Origin: Phycisphaerales bacterium
Lineage (GTDB): Bacteria > Planctomycetota > Phycisphaerae > UBA1845
Length of the DNA stretch: 5,811 nt
Direction of reading: 5' to 3'
NCBI GenBank assembly: GCA_030612785.1
Contig: JAUWNF010000240.1
Coordinates: 1-5,811 of the forward strand
Below the pieces are notes generated by a model, which saw only the letters and a list, made by a program, of their open reading frames with translations, was not told where the DNA came from and searched no databases. The stretch's first letter is position 1. Each line of letters opens with the position of its first letter. Below, one piece after another: positions 1 through 5,737 of the stretch. Both the position numbers and the translations under genes were made by a program.

Positions 1-143
1 AGCAGAAAGGAGCTGCTCGGCAAAATTGGGAACAGGGCCAGGGACAGGATCAGGCGGAGGGTCAGCGGACGTACCTTATAGCCGGTACCCGGTCGCGCAG
101 TGCGGGCGCGGGTTTCAGGGTCGGTGATTTTGGTGGGTGGCAT
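1..143 (-). CDS. N-terminal part of an unidentified membrane or secreted protein, cut by the window edge
   Basis: The minus strand opens at ATG 143 and stays open to the window edge (47 full codons). The product begins MPPTKITDPETRARTARPG, a polar basic N-terminus. A leucine-rich hydrophobic stretch follows at about residues 27-47 (LTLRLILSLALFPILPSSS), which looks like a signal peptide or signal anchor. Third codon positions are mostly G or C, as in the complete genes here, which supports real coding. An in-frame stop lies at about 166-168. Between it and ATG 143 there is also TTG 149, and the SD-like GGAGGG (154-159) sits about 5 bases before TTG but about 11 before ATG, so TTG could be the true start. 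The gene is divergent from asnS. I do not recognise the family, and the function is unknown because the body of the protein is missing. Confidence 0.6.
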   Translation of the reverse strand, partial: MPPTKITDPETRARTARPGTGYKVRPLTLRLILSLALFPILPSSSFL

Positions 144-336
144 GGTCAAGGACCGCCCTCCATAACGTTACGATCTTTCCAAGAACCTTTTGAGGCGGTC
201 CTTGGCCATGTGGAACGTTGTGAAGCTCCTTGGCGTCCACATGGTCAAGCTCCGTTTCGTGCCAACGCAAGCGGCTTCTCCTGAGGCGAAGGACTGCCAT
301 GCGATGGCCATCGTCGGACACGCTTGACCATGCCAC
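137..336. repeat. Four alternating copies of CATGGYCAAG in the asnS upstream region
   Basis: The decamer CATGGTCAAG occurs on the plus strand at 141-150 and 240-249 and inverted at 323-332. A one-base variant, CATGGCCAAG, lies inverted at 201-210. Orientation alternates +, -, +, -. Pairs share longer flanks: the first and fourth copies agree over gtggcatggtcaag (137-150 against 323-336), and the second and third share CCACATGG.CAAG. The copies fill the divergent gap between the partial left gene and asnS. Operator half-sites or remnants of a local duplication are both possible. No other gene is supported in 144-387. Confidence 0.55.
141..210. repeat. 17-bp near-perfect inverted repeat over the start of the partial left gene
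   Basis: Arms 141-157 (catggtcaaggaccgcc) and 194-210 (ggcggtccttggccatg) are reverse complements with one mismatch, separated by 36 bases that include the palindrome taacgtta (163-170). In a minus-strand transcript starting upstream of 210, the 3' arm would contain the ATG at 143, the alternative TTG at 149 and part of the GGAGGG SD. The hairpin would therefore pair the translation start. The arms and pairing are seen directly; a regulatory role is inference. It could also be a relic of a local inverted duplication. Confidence 0.7.
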
Positions 337-350
337 GTGCCGCCCCCCAC

Positions 351-379
351 TTGCAGCCGCCGCGTCTGGAATCTATAAG
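351..379 (+). promoter_or_regulatory. Candidate sigma-70-type promoter for asnS, close to the start codon
   Basis: TTGCAG (351-356) and TATAAG (374-379) are 17 bases apart. The -10 matches the consensus TATAAT at five of six positions; the -35 matches only in TTG. A start point about 7 bases past the -10 would fall at 386-388, on or just before the ATG at 388. The transcript could then be leaderless, which fits the absence of a Shine-Dalgarno site. This is a by-eye match in a GC-rich region, so confidence is limited. Confidence 0.4.
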
Positions 380-387
380 CATTTCCC

Positions 388-1887
388 ATGGACACGACCA
401 TCTTACAACTCGCGGACCATGTCGGGAAATCCGTCACGTTGCACGGGTGGGTTCTGCGAAACACGCCCAAGGGCAAGCTGGTCTTCGTGACGCTCCGCGA
501 CGGGACCGGCTATTGCCAGTGTATCATCGAACGCAACGAGGCAACGGAATCGTTCTTCGACGAAGCCAAGCACCTGACACAGGAATCAGCCGTCGAGGTC
601 ACCGGCACCGTTTCGGCTGACGAGCGAGCCGTCGGCGGGTATGAACTGCGGGTGAGTTCCCTGAAAACGATCGGTACGGCTGTGGACTACCCGATTACAC
701 CCAAGCCGCACGGGATCGATTTTCTGATGAAGCAGCGGCATTTGTGGTTCCGCTCGCAGCGGCAGTATGTCATCCTGCGCATCCGGGCTACCCTGGTCGA
801 TGCCATCCGGCGGTACTTCAACGATAACGGCTTCGTGTTGATCGATACGCCGATCTTCGCCCCCGCCGCCGGCGAAGAGACCAGTACACTCTTTTCGGTG
901 GACTACTTCGGCGAGCCGGTGTACCTGGCTCAAACCGGGCAGCTCTACGTGGAGACGGCCTGCATGGCCCATCGCAAGGTCTACTGCTTCGGGCCGACGT
1001 TCCGGGCCGAGAAGTCCAAGACCCGCCGCCACCTCACCGAGTTCTGGATGGTGGAGCCGGAGATCGCCTTCGCCACCCTCGACGACGTGATCGATCTGGC
1101 CGAGGACATGACCTGTGCGCTGGTCGAGCGCGTGTTGGCCGACCACCGGGCCGACTTGGAGTTCCTCGGACGGGACATTGCGGCGCTGGAGAGAATCAAA
1201 AAGCCCTTCCACCGGATCAGTTACAGCGAGGCTGCTGACATCCTTCGCGGTCCGCAGGCTAAGGAGTTGCTCGAACAGGGCCTTGCGGACAAAACGGCTG
1301 AGGTGAAGCAACTTACCCGCAAGATCGAGGAACTGGTGGAGACGGGCAAAACCGCCAAGAAGAAGTGGCAGCAGGAGAAAGCGGCCCAGGAGGAGCAGGC
1401 GGCCCGCGAGCGCCGCTCCGAGTTGGAGGAGGAAATCACCAACATTCCCAAGCACATGCAACTGGCGGCGGAGTTCCGTTGGGGCAGCGACTTGGGCGGT
1501 TCGGACGAGACCATCATCTCGCGGCTGCACGAGCGCCCGGTGTTCGTGCACCGTTATCCGAAGGGGGTCAAGGCGTTTTACATGCGGGTCGATCGCCAGG
1601 ACGACCGCGTCGTGGAGAACTTCGACATGCTGGCTCCGGAGGGCGTGGGTGAGATTATTGGCGGGTCGGCCCGTGAGGAAGATTATGACATTCTGCGGTC
1701 ACGGATTCACGAGGAGGGGTTGCCGCAGGAGCCGTACGAGTGGTATCTGGACCTGCGCCGGTATGGCAGTGTGCCGCACGGCGGGTTCGGCCTGGGCGTG
1801 GAGCGGACCGTGGCGTGGATTTGCGGCGTGAAGCACTTGCGTGAGACCATCCCCTTCCCGCGGATGATGGGCAAGATTTACCCGTAG
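388..1887 (+). CDS. asnS: Asparaginyl-tRNA synthetase (asparagine--tRNA ligase)
   Basis: Cytosolic class IIb synthetase that charges tRNA(Asn) with asparagine using ATP. Residues 1-100 form the OB-fold anticodon-binding domain (HGWVLRNTPKGKLVFVTLRDG). DFLMKQRHLWFRS (111-123) leads into the catalytic core. Motif 1 lies around 137-160 with TPIF, motif 2 is FRAEKSKTRRHLTEFWMVEPE split around 206-225, and motif 3 is GFGLGVER (466-473). GEIIGGSAREE (421-431), WYLDLRRYGSVPHGG and the end IPFPRMMGKIYP are typical of AsnRS rather than AspRS. At 499 residues it is longer than the usual 430-470. The excess is a charged, coiled-coil-like insertion at about 288-356, between SYSEAADIL and EFRWGSDLGGSDE. 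An in-frame TAA at 376-378 leaves ATG 388 as the start; no SD is visible. The gene is intact and its function assignment is secure. Confidence 0.97.
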   Translation: MDTTILQLADHVGKSVTLHGWVLRNTPKGKLVFVTLRDGTGYCQCIIERNEATESFFDEAKHLTQESAVEVTGTVSADERAVGGYELRVSSLKTIGTAVDYPITPKPHGIDFLMKQRHLWFRSQRQYVILRIRATLVDAIRRYFNDNGFVLIDTPIFAPAAGEETSTLFSVDYFGEPVYLAQTGQLYVETACMAHRKVYCFGPTFRAEKSKTRRHLTEFWMVEPEIAFATLDDVIDLAEDMTCALVERVLADHRADLEFLGRDIAALERIKKPFHRISYSEAADILRGPQAKELLEQGLADKTAEVKQLTRKIEELVETGKTAKKKWQQEKAAQEEQAARERRSELEEEITNIPKHMQLAAEFRWGSDLGGSDETIISRLHERPVFVHRYPKGVKAFYMRVDRQDDRVVENFDMLAPEGVGEIIGGSAREEDYDILRSRIHEEGLPQEPYEWYLDLRRYGSVPHGGFGLGVERTVAWICGVKHLRETIPFPRMMGKIYP

Positions 1888-1899
1888 CGACGAAGCGAA

Positions 1900-1956
1900 C
1901 CGAGACGCGACGGGGTTTTTTCCGAAACGCGACGGGGTTTTTTCCCGAAACGCGAC
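1900..1956. repeat. Tandem 22-bp repeat with T6 tracts, 2.5 copies
   Basis: The unit ccgaRacgcgacggggtttttt occurs at 1900-1921 and 1922-1943 (21 of 22 identical). After one extra C there is a 12-base partial third copy (ccgaaacgcgac) at 1945-1956. The array begins 13 bases after the asnS stop. Each full unit ends in GGGG followed by T6, which resembles the tail of an intrinsic terminator, but I find no stable GC stem just before the T tract. A transcription-ending role is therefore unproven. Confidence 0.85.
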
Positions 1957-1975
1957 CGTAAGGAAGCGTAACTGA

Positions 1976-2024
1976 GGCAATAGGCAATAGGCAATAGGCA
2001 ATAGGCAATAGGCAATAGGCAATA
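1976..2024. repeat. Heptanucleotide tandem repeat GGCAATA, seven perfect copies
   Basis: Seven exact head-to-tail copies of GGCAATA run without interruption, followed by an imperfect partial copy (gggcaa, 2025-2030). On the minus strand the unit reads TATTGCC, and open frames through it translate as repeated CLLPIAY. Those frames are not genes. A perfect array of this length suggests recent slippage and a copy number that may vary between strains. The period of seven changes reading frame with each unit, so the array could not be tolerated inside a gene. Confidence 0.95.
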
Positions 2025-2033
2025 GGGCAAAGA

Positions 2034-2061
2034 CCTTGGACCTTGGACTTTGGACCTTGGA
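2034..2061. repeat. Second heptanucleotide tandem repeat CCTTGGA, four copies
   Basis: Copies lie at 2034-2040, 2041-2047, 2048-2054 (one variant base, ctttgga) and 2055-2061. The array follows the GGCAATA array after only nine bases and has the same period, but an unrelated sequence. It ends 57 bases before the start of the transporter gene. A TTG inside it (2050) is in frame with the transporter but is not the likely start. Confidence 0.9.
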
Positions 2062-2107
2062 CCCGACCGCCGCCCACAAGGGGCGACGCTACATTCTGCT
2101 GTCATTC

Positions 2108-2111
2108 GGAG
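2108..2111 (+). promoter_or_regulatory. Shine-Dalgarno site that sets the transporter start at GTG 2119
   Basis: GGAG (within cggagaaag) lies 7 bases before GTG 2119, an ideal spacing. It favours GTG 2119 over the in-frame TTG at 2050, which lies inside the heptamer repeat and would add 23 residues unlike any transporter N-terminus. Confidence 0.7.
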
Positions 2112-2118
2112 AAAGCGT

Positions 2119-4023
2119 GTGTCCGACCAACCGAAGACCTTCCTGGGACATCCTCTCGGGCTGTACGTCTTGTTCTTCACCGAGATGTGGGAGCGCTTCA
2201 GCTTCTACGGCATGAAGACGCTGCTCATGCTGTACATGATCAACCACTTCTTCTGGACGCAGAAGCACGCGTCACACGTGATGGGCGTGTACACATTCTC
2301 GTGCTACGCCCTACCGGTGATTGGTGGCTTCATAGCCGACCACTGGCTCGGCTCCAAGCGCTCCGTCCTGGTCGGCGGGATCCTGCTGTCGCTCGGCCAC
2401 CTCGTCATGGCCTTTGAAGAGATGTGGTGCTTCTATACGGCCCTTGGCCTCATCATCGTCGGCGTCGGCCTCTTGAAGCCGAACGTCTCCACCCAGGTTG
2501 GCAGCCTCTACAAACCGGGTGATCCGAGACGCGATGGCGCGTTTACGATTTTTTATATGGGCATCAATCTCGGCGCTCTGTTCGGTCCACTGCTCTGCGC
2601 CTGGCTTCAGGTGAACTACGGCTACAGCTACGGCTTCAGCGCCGCGGGTGTCGGCATGATCTTCGGGTTAATCGTCTATGCCATCGGCCAGCGCAAGCTC
2701 GTCGAGTTCAACCCGGACTCCGCAGAGACCGAACCCGCCAAACCGGAGAAGCCGGTCAAAGCAGAACAGCCCGCCGCACTGCATCCGCCCCACGTCGTGA
2801 GGGATCGCATCATCGTCTTGCTTATCGTGTTTGCCTTCATCATTCTATTCTGGACGGCCTTCGAACAAAGCTACAACGCCATGCTCGTCTGGGCCGACAA
2901 GCACACCAATCTTCGGCTTCTCACCACCGAGCCGGTGCCGATTACGTTGGATGTCGCCGCCGCCGCAGGTGCGGGTGGCGCTGCAGAGGTGAGCCCGCCG
3001 ACCGTCAGCTTCGGGCAAGCGGTGAAGGACTGGTTCAGCGAACCGAGCATGACCTCGGGCCAAACCCAATCGATCAACCCCTTCTTCATCATCACGCTCG
3101 CGCCGGTGTTCGCATTCCTCTGGATATGGTTGGACCGGCGCAAGCTCCAGCCTTCCACCCCGACGAAGATGGTGTTTGGTCTGGCTATGGTTGCCGTTGC
3201 GTTCGGCGTCATGTGGCCGGCGGCGCAGAGTGAAGGCGGACCGAGCGAAGCTACCCTCGCCGCGCTGCCGAGCGGTCTCAGTGTAGACGAGGATGGCCGT
3301 CTGTTCACGGCCGATGTGGATAGCGGAGATCAGGTCTTCTATGGCGCGACACGCCTGCGCTATGACGCCGATCGGAAGGTGCTTTGCATGAGCGGCGTCT
3401 TGCCCGATCTGGACCGCCTCAAGATTCTCTCCGAGACCGCGCCGCCCGACTTCATAAGGACGATCAAGGCGATCGTCGAGAAGTCCGCCGACTTGGAGAA
3501 GAAAGAAGAACTGACGGAGGTCCTTTCGAACGCGCCGGCCGGTTTCGCTGTCGTCGGCGAAGAGGCACGGAAGGCGGCCGCCTGGGATTCCGAGACGAAA
3601 AGGCTCACGGTCAAGCAGCAAATCGGCCTGCGTGCCGAAGTCGAGCTCCTCGCCACTACGGCCGATCCCGATCTCAAGTTAGCCGTGGATGAAGTCTATC
3701 TAAGATCCTCGGAGCACCGCGTGACCATCTGGTGGCTCATTCTCTTCTTCATGTGTCTGACGATGGGCGAGCTCTGCCTCTCGCCGGTCGGTCTGTCGCT
3801 GGTGACCAAGCTCGCCCCCGCGAAGCACGTCGGCTTCTTCATGGGGGGATGGTTCCTCGCCACGGCCGTTGCCGAAGGCGCTGCGAATCTGTTCGGCGCC
3901 TACTGGGGCAAGATGCCGCCCGGCCAATACTTCCTGATCTTCGTCGTCATGTGCGGCGTCGGAGCGCTGCTGATGGCGGTGCTCATCCGCCCGCTGAAGC
4001 GCAGAATGCACGGCATACAGTGA
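2119..4023 (+). CDS. Proton-dependent oligopeptide transporter (POT/PTR2 family, MFS) with a large periplasmic insert
   Basis: Inner-membrane symporter predicted to import di- or tripeptides with protons; 634 residues from GTG 2119. Family marks: the ExxERFxYYG motif in TM1 as TEMWERFSFYG (21-31, Phe instead of the first Tyr), KPNVSTQVGSLY (120-131), the second PTR2 signature FYMGINLGALFGP (145-157), AFEQ at the end of TM7 (247-250), SINPFF starting TM8 (318-323), and GELCLSPVGL in TM10 (550-559) with its conserved Glu. The TM6-TM7 linker (about 193-229) is Pro/Ala/Glu/Lys-rich and holds no hydrophobic helices, so the HA/HB pair of many bacterial members is missing and 12 TMs are expected. 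A soluble stretch of about 165 residues (about 368-533; bases 3220-3717) separates TM9 (MVFGLAMVAVAFGVMW) from TM10 (VTIWWLILFFMCLTMG). Topology puts it outside the membrane. The TM7-TM8 loop is also long (about 65 residues). Peptides are the likely substrate but were not deduced from specific residues. Confidence 0.93.
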   Translation: MSDQPKTFLGHPLGLYVLFFTEMWERFSFYGMKTLLMLYMINHFFWTQKHASHVMGVYTFSCYALPVIGGFIADHWLGSKRSVLVGGILLSLGHLVMAFEEMWCFYTALGLIIVGVGLLKPNVSTQVGSLYKPGDPRRDGAFTIFYMGINLGALFGPLLCAWLQVNYGYSYGFSAAGVGMIFGLIVYAIGQRKLVEFNPDSAETEPAKPEKPVKAEQPAALHPPHVVRDRIIVLLIVFAFIILFWTAFEQSYNAMLVWADKHTNLRLLTTEPVPITLDVAAAAGAGGAAEVSPPTVSFGQAVKDWFSEPSMTSGQTQSINPFFIITLAPVFAFLWIWLDRRKLQPSTPTKMVFGLAMVAVAFGVMWPAAQSEGGPSEATLAALPSGLSVDEDGRLFTADVDSGDQVFYGATRLRYDADRKVLCMSGVLPDLDRLKILSETAPPDFIRTIKAIVEKSADLEKKEELTEVLSNAPAGFAVVGEEARKAAAWDSETKRLTVKQQIGLRAEVELLATTADPDLKLAVDEVYLRSSEHRVTIWWLILFFMCLTMGELCLSPVGLSLVTKLAPAKHVGFFMGGWFLATAVAEGAANLFGAYWGKMPPGQYFLIFVVMCGVGALLMAVLIRPLKRRMHGIQ

Positions 4024-4027
4024 TCCC

Positions 4028-4083
4028 ATCCGAGTCCCGCGCGCCAGCGCGGGGTATCCGAGCCCCAAGCGCCAGCGCGGGGT
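4028..4083. repeat. Tandem 28-bp GC-rich repeat, two copies
   Basis: Copies at 4028-4055 and 4056-4083 match at 25 of 28 positions and share atccgag and gcgccagcgcggggt. The first copy folds alone: cccgcg (4036-4041), loop cgccag, cgcggg (4048-4053). The array starts five bases after the transporter stop. I recall similar GCGCCAGCG-type dispersed repeats in planctomycete genomes, but could not check this. Confidence 0.85.
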
Positions 4084-4164
4084 AATGGAGAGCGTATGAT
4101 GCTCATTGCCGCGTCGCGTCCGCGCCGGCCGGGATGACCCGTCGCTGGCGCTCCGGGCTCGGAA
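4056..4164. repeat. Large inverted repeat between convergent genes (inverted third copy of the 28-mer)
   Basis: The stretch 4137-4164 is the reverse complement of the 28-mer at 4056-4083, matching at 23 of 28 positions and including the core AGCGCCAGCG. The 53-base loop (4084-4136) contains no gene. The unit sits between convergent transcripts (transporter stop at 4023, DUF1570 stop at 4192). Transcripts from either side could fold into a long GC stem. No T tract follows, so it is a possible bidirectional transcript-end or RNA-stability structure rather than a standard intrinsic terminator. A REP-like or MITE-like origin is possible. Confidence 0.7.
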
Positions 4165-4191
4165 CAGCGGTATGCAAGCGCGCACATCGGA

Positions 4192-5412
4192 CTACCCATC
4201 CGGGTATTCGGGGACGAAACGCAGATTGAAGATGAAGGCGGCCCAACGGCGCTCGAAGCGCGCATCGACCAGTCCGAAGACGGCTTCAAACTGCGCGAGC
4301 TCCTCCTCCGGGGCAACGGGTTCCCCGGGCGTGCGCTTGGCGAGGGCGTTTATGTACCGGGCCAGTTCCTCACGCTGCGTACGTTGAAGGTAGAACGTCA
4401 GCCCCCAAGCTTGGGCATAGTAGTAGCCCACGTTTGGGTTGCTCGGGTCCTCGGAGAATCTGTGGAGGGTGATGAAGCGGCGCAGGGGGATGAAGCGCCC
4501 CGCGTCGTAGGCAGTGCGCAGATTCTCGGGCATCATCTTTCGGGGGCGTTTTTTCTGTGGGTCCAGCTTTTCGCCACAGGCCGCCCGGAAGTCGGCCAGC
4601 CGCATCTGGTTGGTGACGCCGATGCCGGCCCCCTTCGCTGACGGAGGGGTCTCGAATAGGACCGCCAGCCCCTCGACCAACCAGACCGGGTTGGGGGCGC
4701 CGATGACGTGAACGCCGCCATCGTACAGCAGATGGTGGGCCGTCTCGTGCTGCACCACGGTGCGATTGAGCTTCTCCACCAGCTGGTTACGTCGGTTGCG
4801 GTAGTAGTGCAGTTGCTTTAACAGTTCGCGTTTTCGGGCTCTCTGGGCCTTGTTGAATTCCTGGCGGTTCAACTGGGCCACTTGCTCTTCCAGACGCTCG
4901 ATTCCCTGACGCAACTCGCCCAGGCTGGGGTGGTTAAGGATATTGAAGAACGCGGAGCGGTTGGTGCCGGTATAGTAGAACCCATTGAGCCCTTCGGCCC
5001 GAACGCCCAGCGCCGCCGCGTAGCGGTAGAAACTCTCCGGCTGATCGAACAGCAGGATTTCAAGTGGCGTCTTCGACGGCGCATACGCGATTCCGTTGAA
5101 CGTGCAAAACTTCTCGATGCCTCGGGAGGTGGCTTCGACGCGAGAGGTCAACCGGCGCACGGTTTCGATCGTCGTGTCGTAGGCCACCACAAAGTGCTTG
5201 GTGGTGACAGCTCTCGCCTTCGGTCCGACAAGAGCGCACAATTCCGCGTGGGTACGTTCAGCGGCTGGGACACTCGGAGGCGCTGCCCGCACCCCTCGCG
5301 GCGAGACCGCGGCTTGCCCGAGCACCAAGCAACACGCCGCCGGTACCACGACGCGGACCAGCCCGCCTACGAGCGCTGAACAACATGCTCCTTGACAACG
5401 AGGGGATGCCAT
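4192..5412 (-). CDS. Secreted DUF1570-type protein with a zinc metallopeptidase (HExxH) signature
   Basis: 406 residues. The N-terminus (1-44) resembles a Sec signal peptide with a hydrophobic core around 13-35 (LVRVVVPAACCLVLG) and a plausible cut after VRA (41-43). HFVVAYDTTIETVRRL (73-88) begins the mature domain. The catalytic signature is HETAH (222-226) followed by WLVEGLA (244-250), where E247 suits the third zinc ligand of a gluzincin (HExxH...E). Just before the HExxH lies a long charged helical region (about 165-217) with coiled-coil character. YYAQAWGLTFYLQR (331-344) resembles the C-terminal helix of peptidase-MA-like folds. Active-site residues are present, so it may be an active peptidase, but DUF1570 substrates are not known to me. 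The start ATG 5412 is supported by AAAGGA (5418-5423) five bases upstream and an in-frame stop just beyond. It is convergent with the transporter gene. Confidence 0.85.
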   Translation of the reverse strand: MASPRCQGACCSALVGGLVRVVVPAACCLVLGQAAVSPRGVRAAPPSVPAAERTHAELCALVGPKARAVTTKHFVVAYDTTIETVRRLTSRVEATSRGIEKFCTFNGIAYAPSKTPLEILLFDQPESFYRYAAALGVRAEGLNGFYYTGTNRSAFFNILNHPSLGELRQGIERLEEQVAQLNRQEFNKAQRARKRELLKQLHYYRNRRNQLVEKLNRTVVQHETAHHLLYDGGVHVIGAPNPVWLVEGLAVLFETPPSAKGAGIGVTNQMRLADFRAACGEKLDPQKKRPRKMMPENLRTAYDAGRFIPLRRFITLHRFSEDPSNPNVGYYYAQAWGLTFYLQRTQREELARYINALAKRTPGEPVAPEEELAQFEAVFGLVDARFERRWAAFIFNLRFVPEYPDG

Positions 5413-5494
5413 ATCCGTCCTTTGAGTGCGAGCGCCTCACGCAAGCATCAGGCGCGGACAACCACCTCGAACCGGGACCCGCACCCGATTCCAC
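5258..5494 (-). CDS. Possible small overlapping ORF with a strong SD in the DUF1570 leader (doubtful)
   Basis: GTG 5494 is preceded at 6 bases by AAGGAGGA (5501-5508), the best Shine-Dalgarno match in the window. The reading frame runs 78 codons. It passes the DUF1570 start at 5412 in another frame and stops at 5258. The peptide (MESGAGPGSRWLSAPDACV...) is Arg/Gly/Ser/Ala-rich, has no recognisable domain, and looks like a shadow of the GC-rich signal-peptide region. A regulatory upstream ORF, translational coupling, a chance SD, or a sequencing error in the leader are all possible. The product is probably not a conserved protein. Confidence 0.2.
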   Translation of the reverse strand: MESGAGPGSRWLSAPDACVRRSHSKDGYGIPSLSRSMLFSARRRAGPRRGTGGVLLGARASRGLAARGAGSASECPSR

Positions 5495-5551
5495 CGGTCG
5501 TCCTCCTTAACCCGCGATACCGGCCTGACCTAGACGCCGTTTCCGGTCCAA

Positions 5552-5583
5552 GGGCTTCGTCCAGGCCAACCCACGCGAAGCCC
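5552..5583 (-). other. Perfect 8-bp stem-loop in the leader of the DUF1570 gene
   Basis: gggcttcg (5552-5559) and cgaagccc (5576-5583) are exact reverse complements around a 16-base loop. In the minus-strand transcript the structure lies between the candidate promoter (5615-5623) and the strong SD at 5501-5508. It could be a leader hairpin affecting stability or translation. The pairing is seen directly; the role is inferred. Confidence 0.5.
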
Positions 5584-5614
5584 GGCATCTTTGCGCAGAT
5601 ACGCAGGGCTTTGT

Positions 5615-5623
5615 ATTCTAGCA
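5615..5623 (-). promoter_or_regulatory. Candidate extended -10 promoter for the DUF1570 gene
   Basis: The minus strand reads TGCTAGAAT (5623 to 5615): an extended -10 TGn followed by TAGAAT, five of six against TATAAT. No good -35 lies 16-18 bases upstream, which extended -10 promoters can tolerate. Transcription would start near 5605-5608 and give a leader of about 195 bases before ATG 5412. The stretch 5624-5737 upstream of it shows no gene I can support. Confidence 0.4.
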
Positions 5624-5737
5624 CGGGGTTCTGCTGAGGGCGAAGGCCGCAAGATTGCCCAGGTTTTGAGAGGGTCCGTGACACATTAGGCGGCCTTTTG
5701 AGCGTTCCGTCGCCGAGCGATTGTCTCCCGCGCGCCG

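Noticed and set aside
168..490. Several overlapping short frames on both strands before and over the asnS start
   Set aside because: They overlap each other and the conserved asnS N-terminus, and none has an SD or a familiar motif.
586..1551. Long open frame antisense to asnS (321 codons)
   Set aside because: It lies fully inside the secure asnS gene. Its Leu/Arg/His-rich composition is that expected of a mirror of GC-rich coding sequence, and it contains no recognisable domain.
1900..1943. Standard Rho-independent terminator for asnS
   Set aside because: T6 tracts are present, but I could not find a stable GC stem immediately before them. It is recorded only as a repeat.
1976..2061. CRISPR array
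   Set aside because: The units are 7 bp and contiguous, with no spacers and no cas genes nearby.
2050..2118. Upstream TTG start adding 23 residues to the transporter
   Set aside because: The TTG lies inside the CCTTGGA array with no SD, and the extra residues do not resemble a transporter N-terminus. GTG 2119 has GGAG at 7 bases.
1655..2180. Minus-strand frames rich in CLLPIAY repeats
   Set aside because: They are translations of the heptamer array and the 22-mer repeats, partly antisense to asnS, with no independent coding evidence.
2845..3621. Open frame antisense to the transporter (258 codons)
   Set aside because: The transporter frame is supported by family motifs on both sides and the antisense product has no domain features. 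It is a shadow of high GC content.
5448..5684. 78-codon minus-strand frame upstream of DUF1570
   Set aside because: It has no SD and no recognisable domain, and it spans the candidate promoter and leader hairpin. It is probably a chance open frame.
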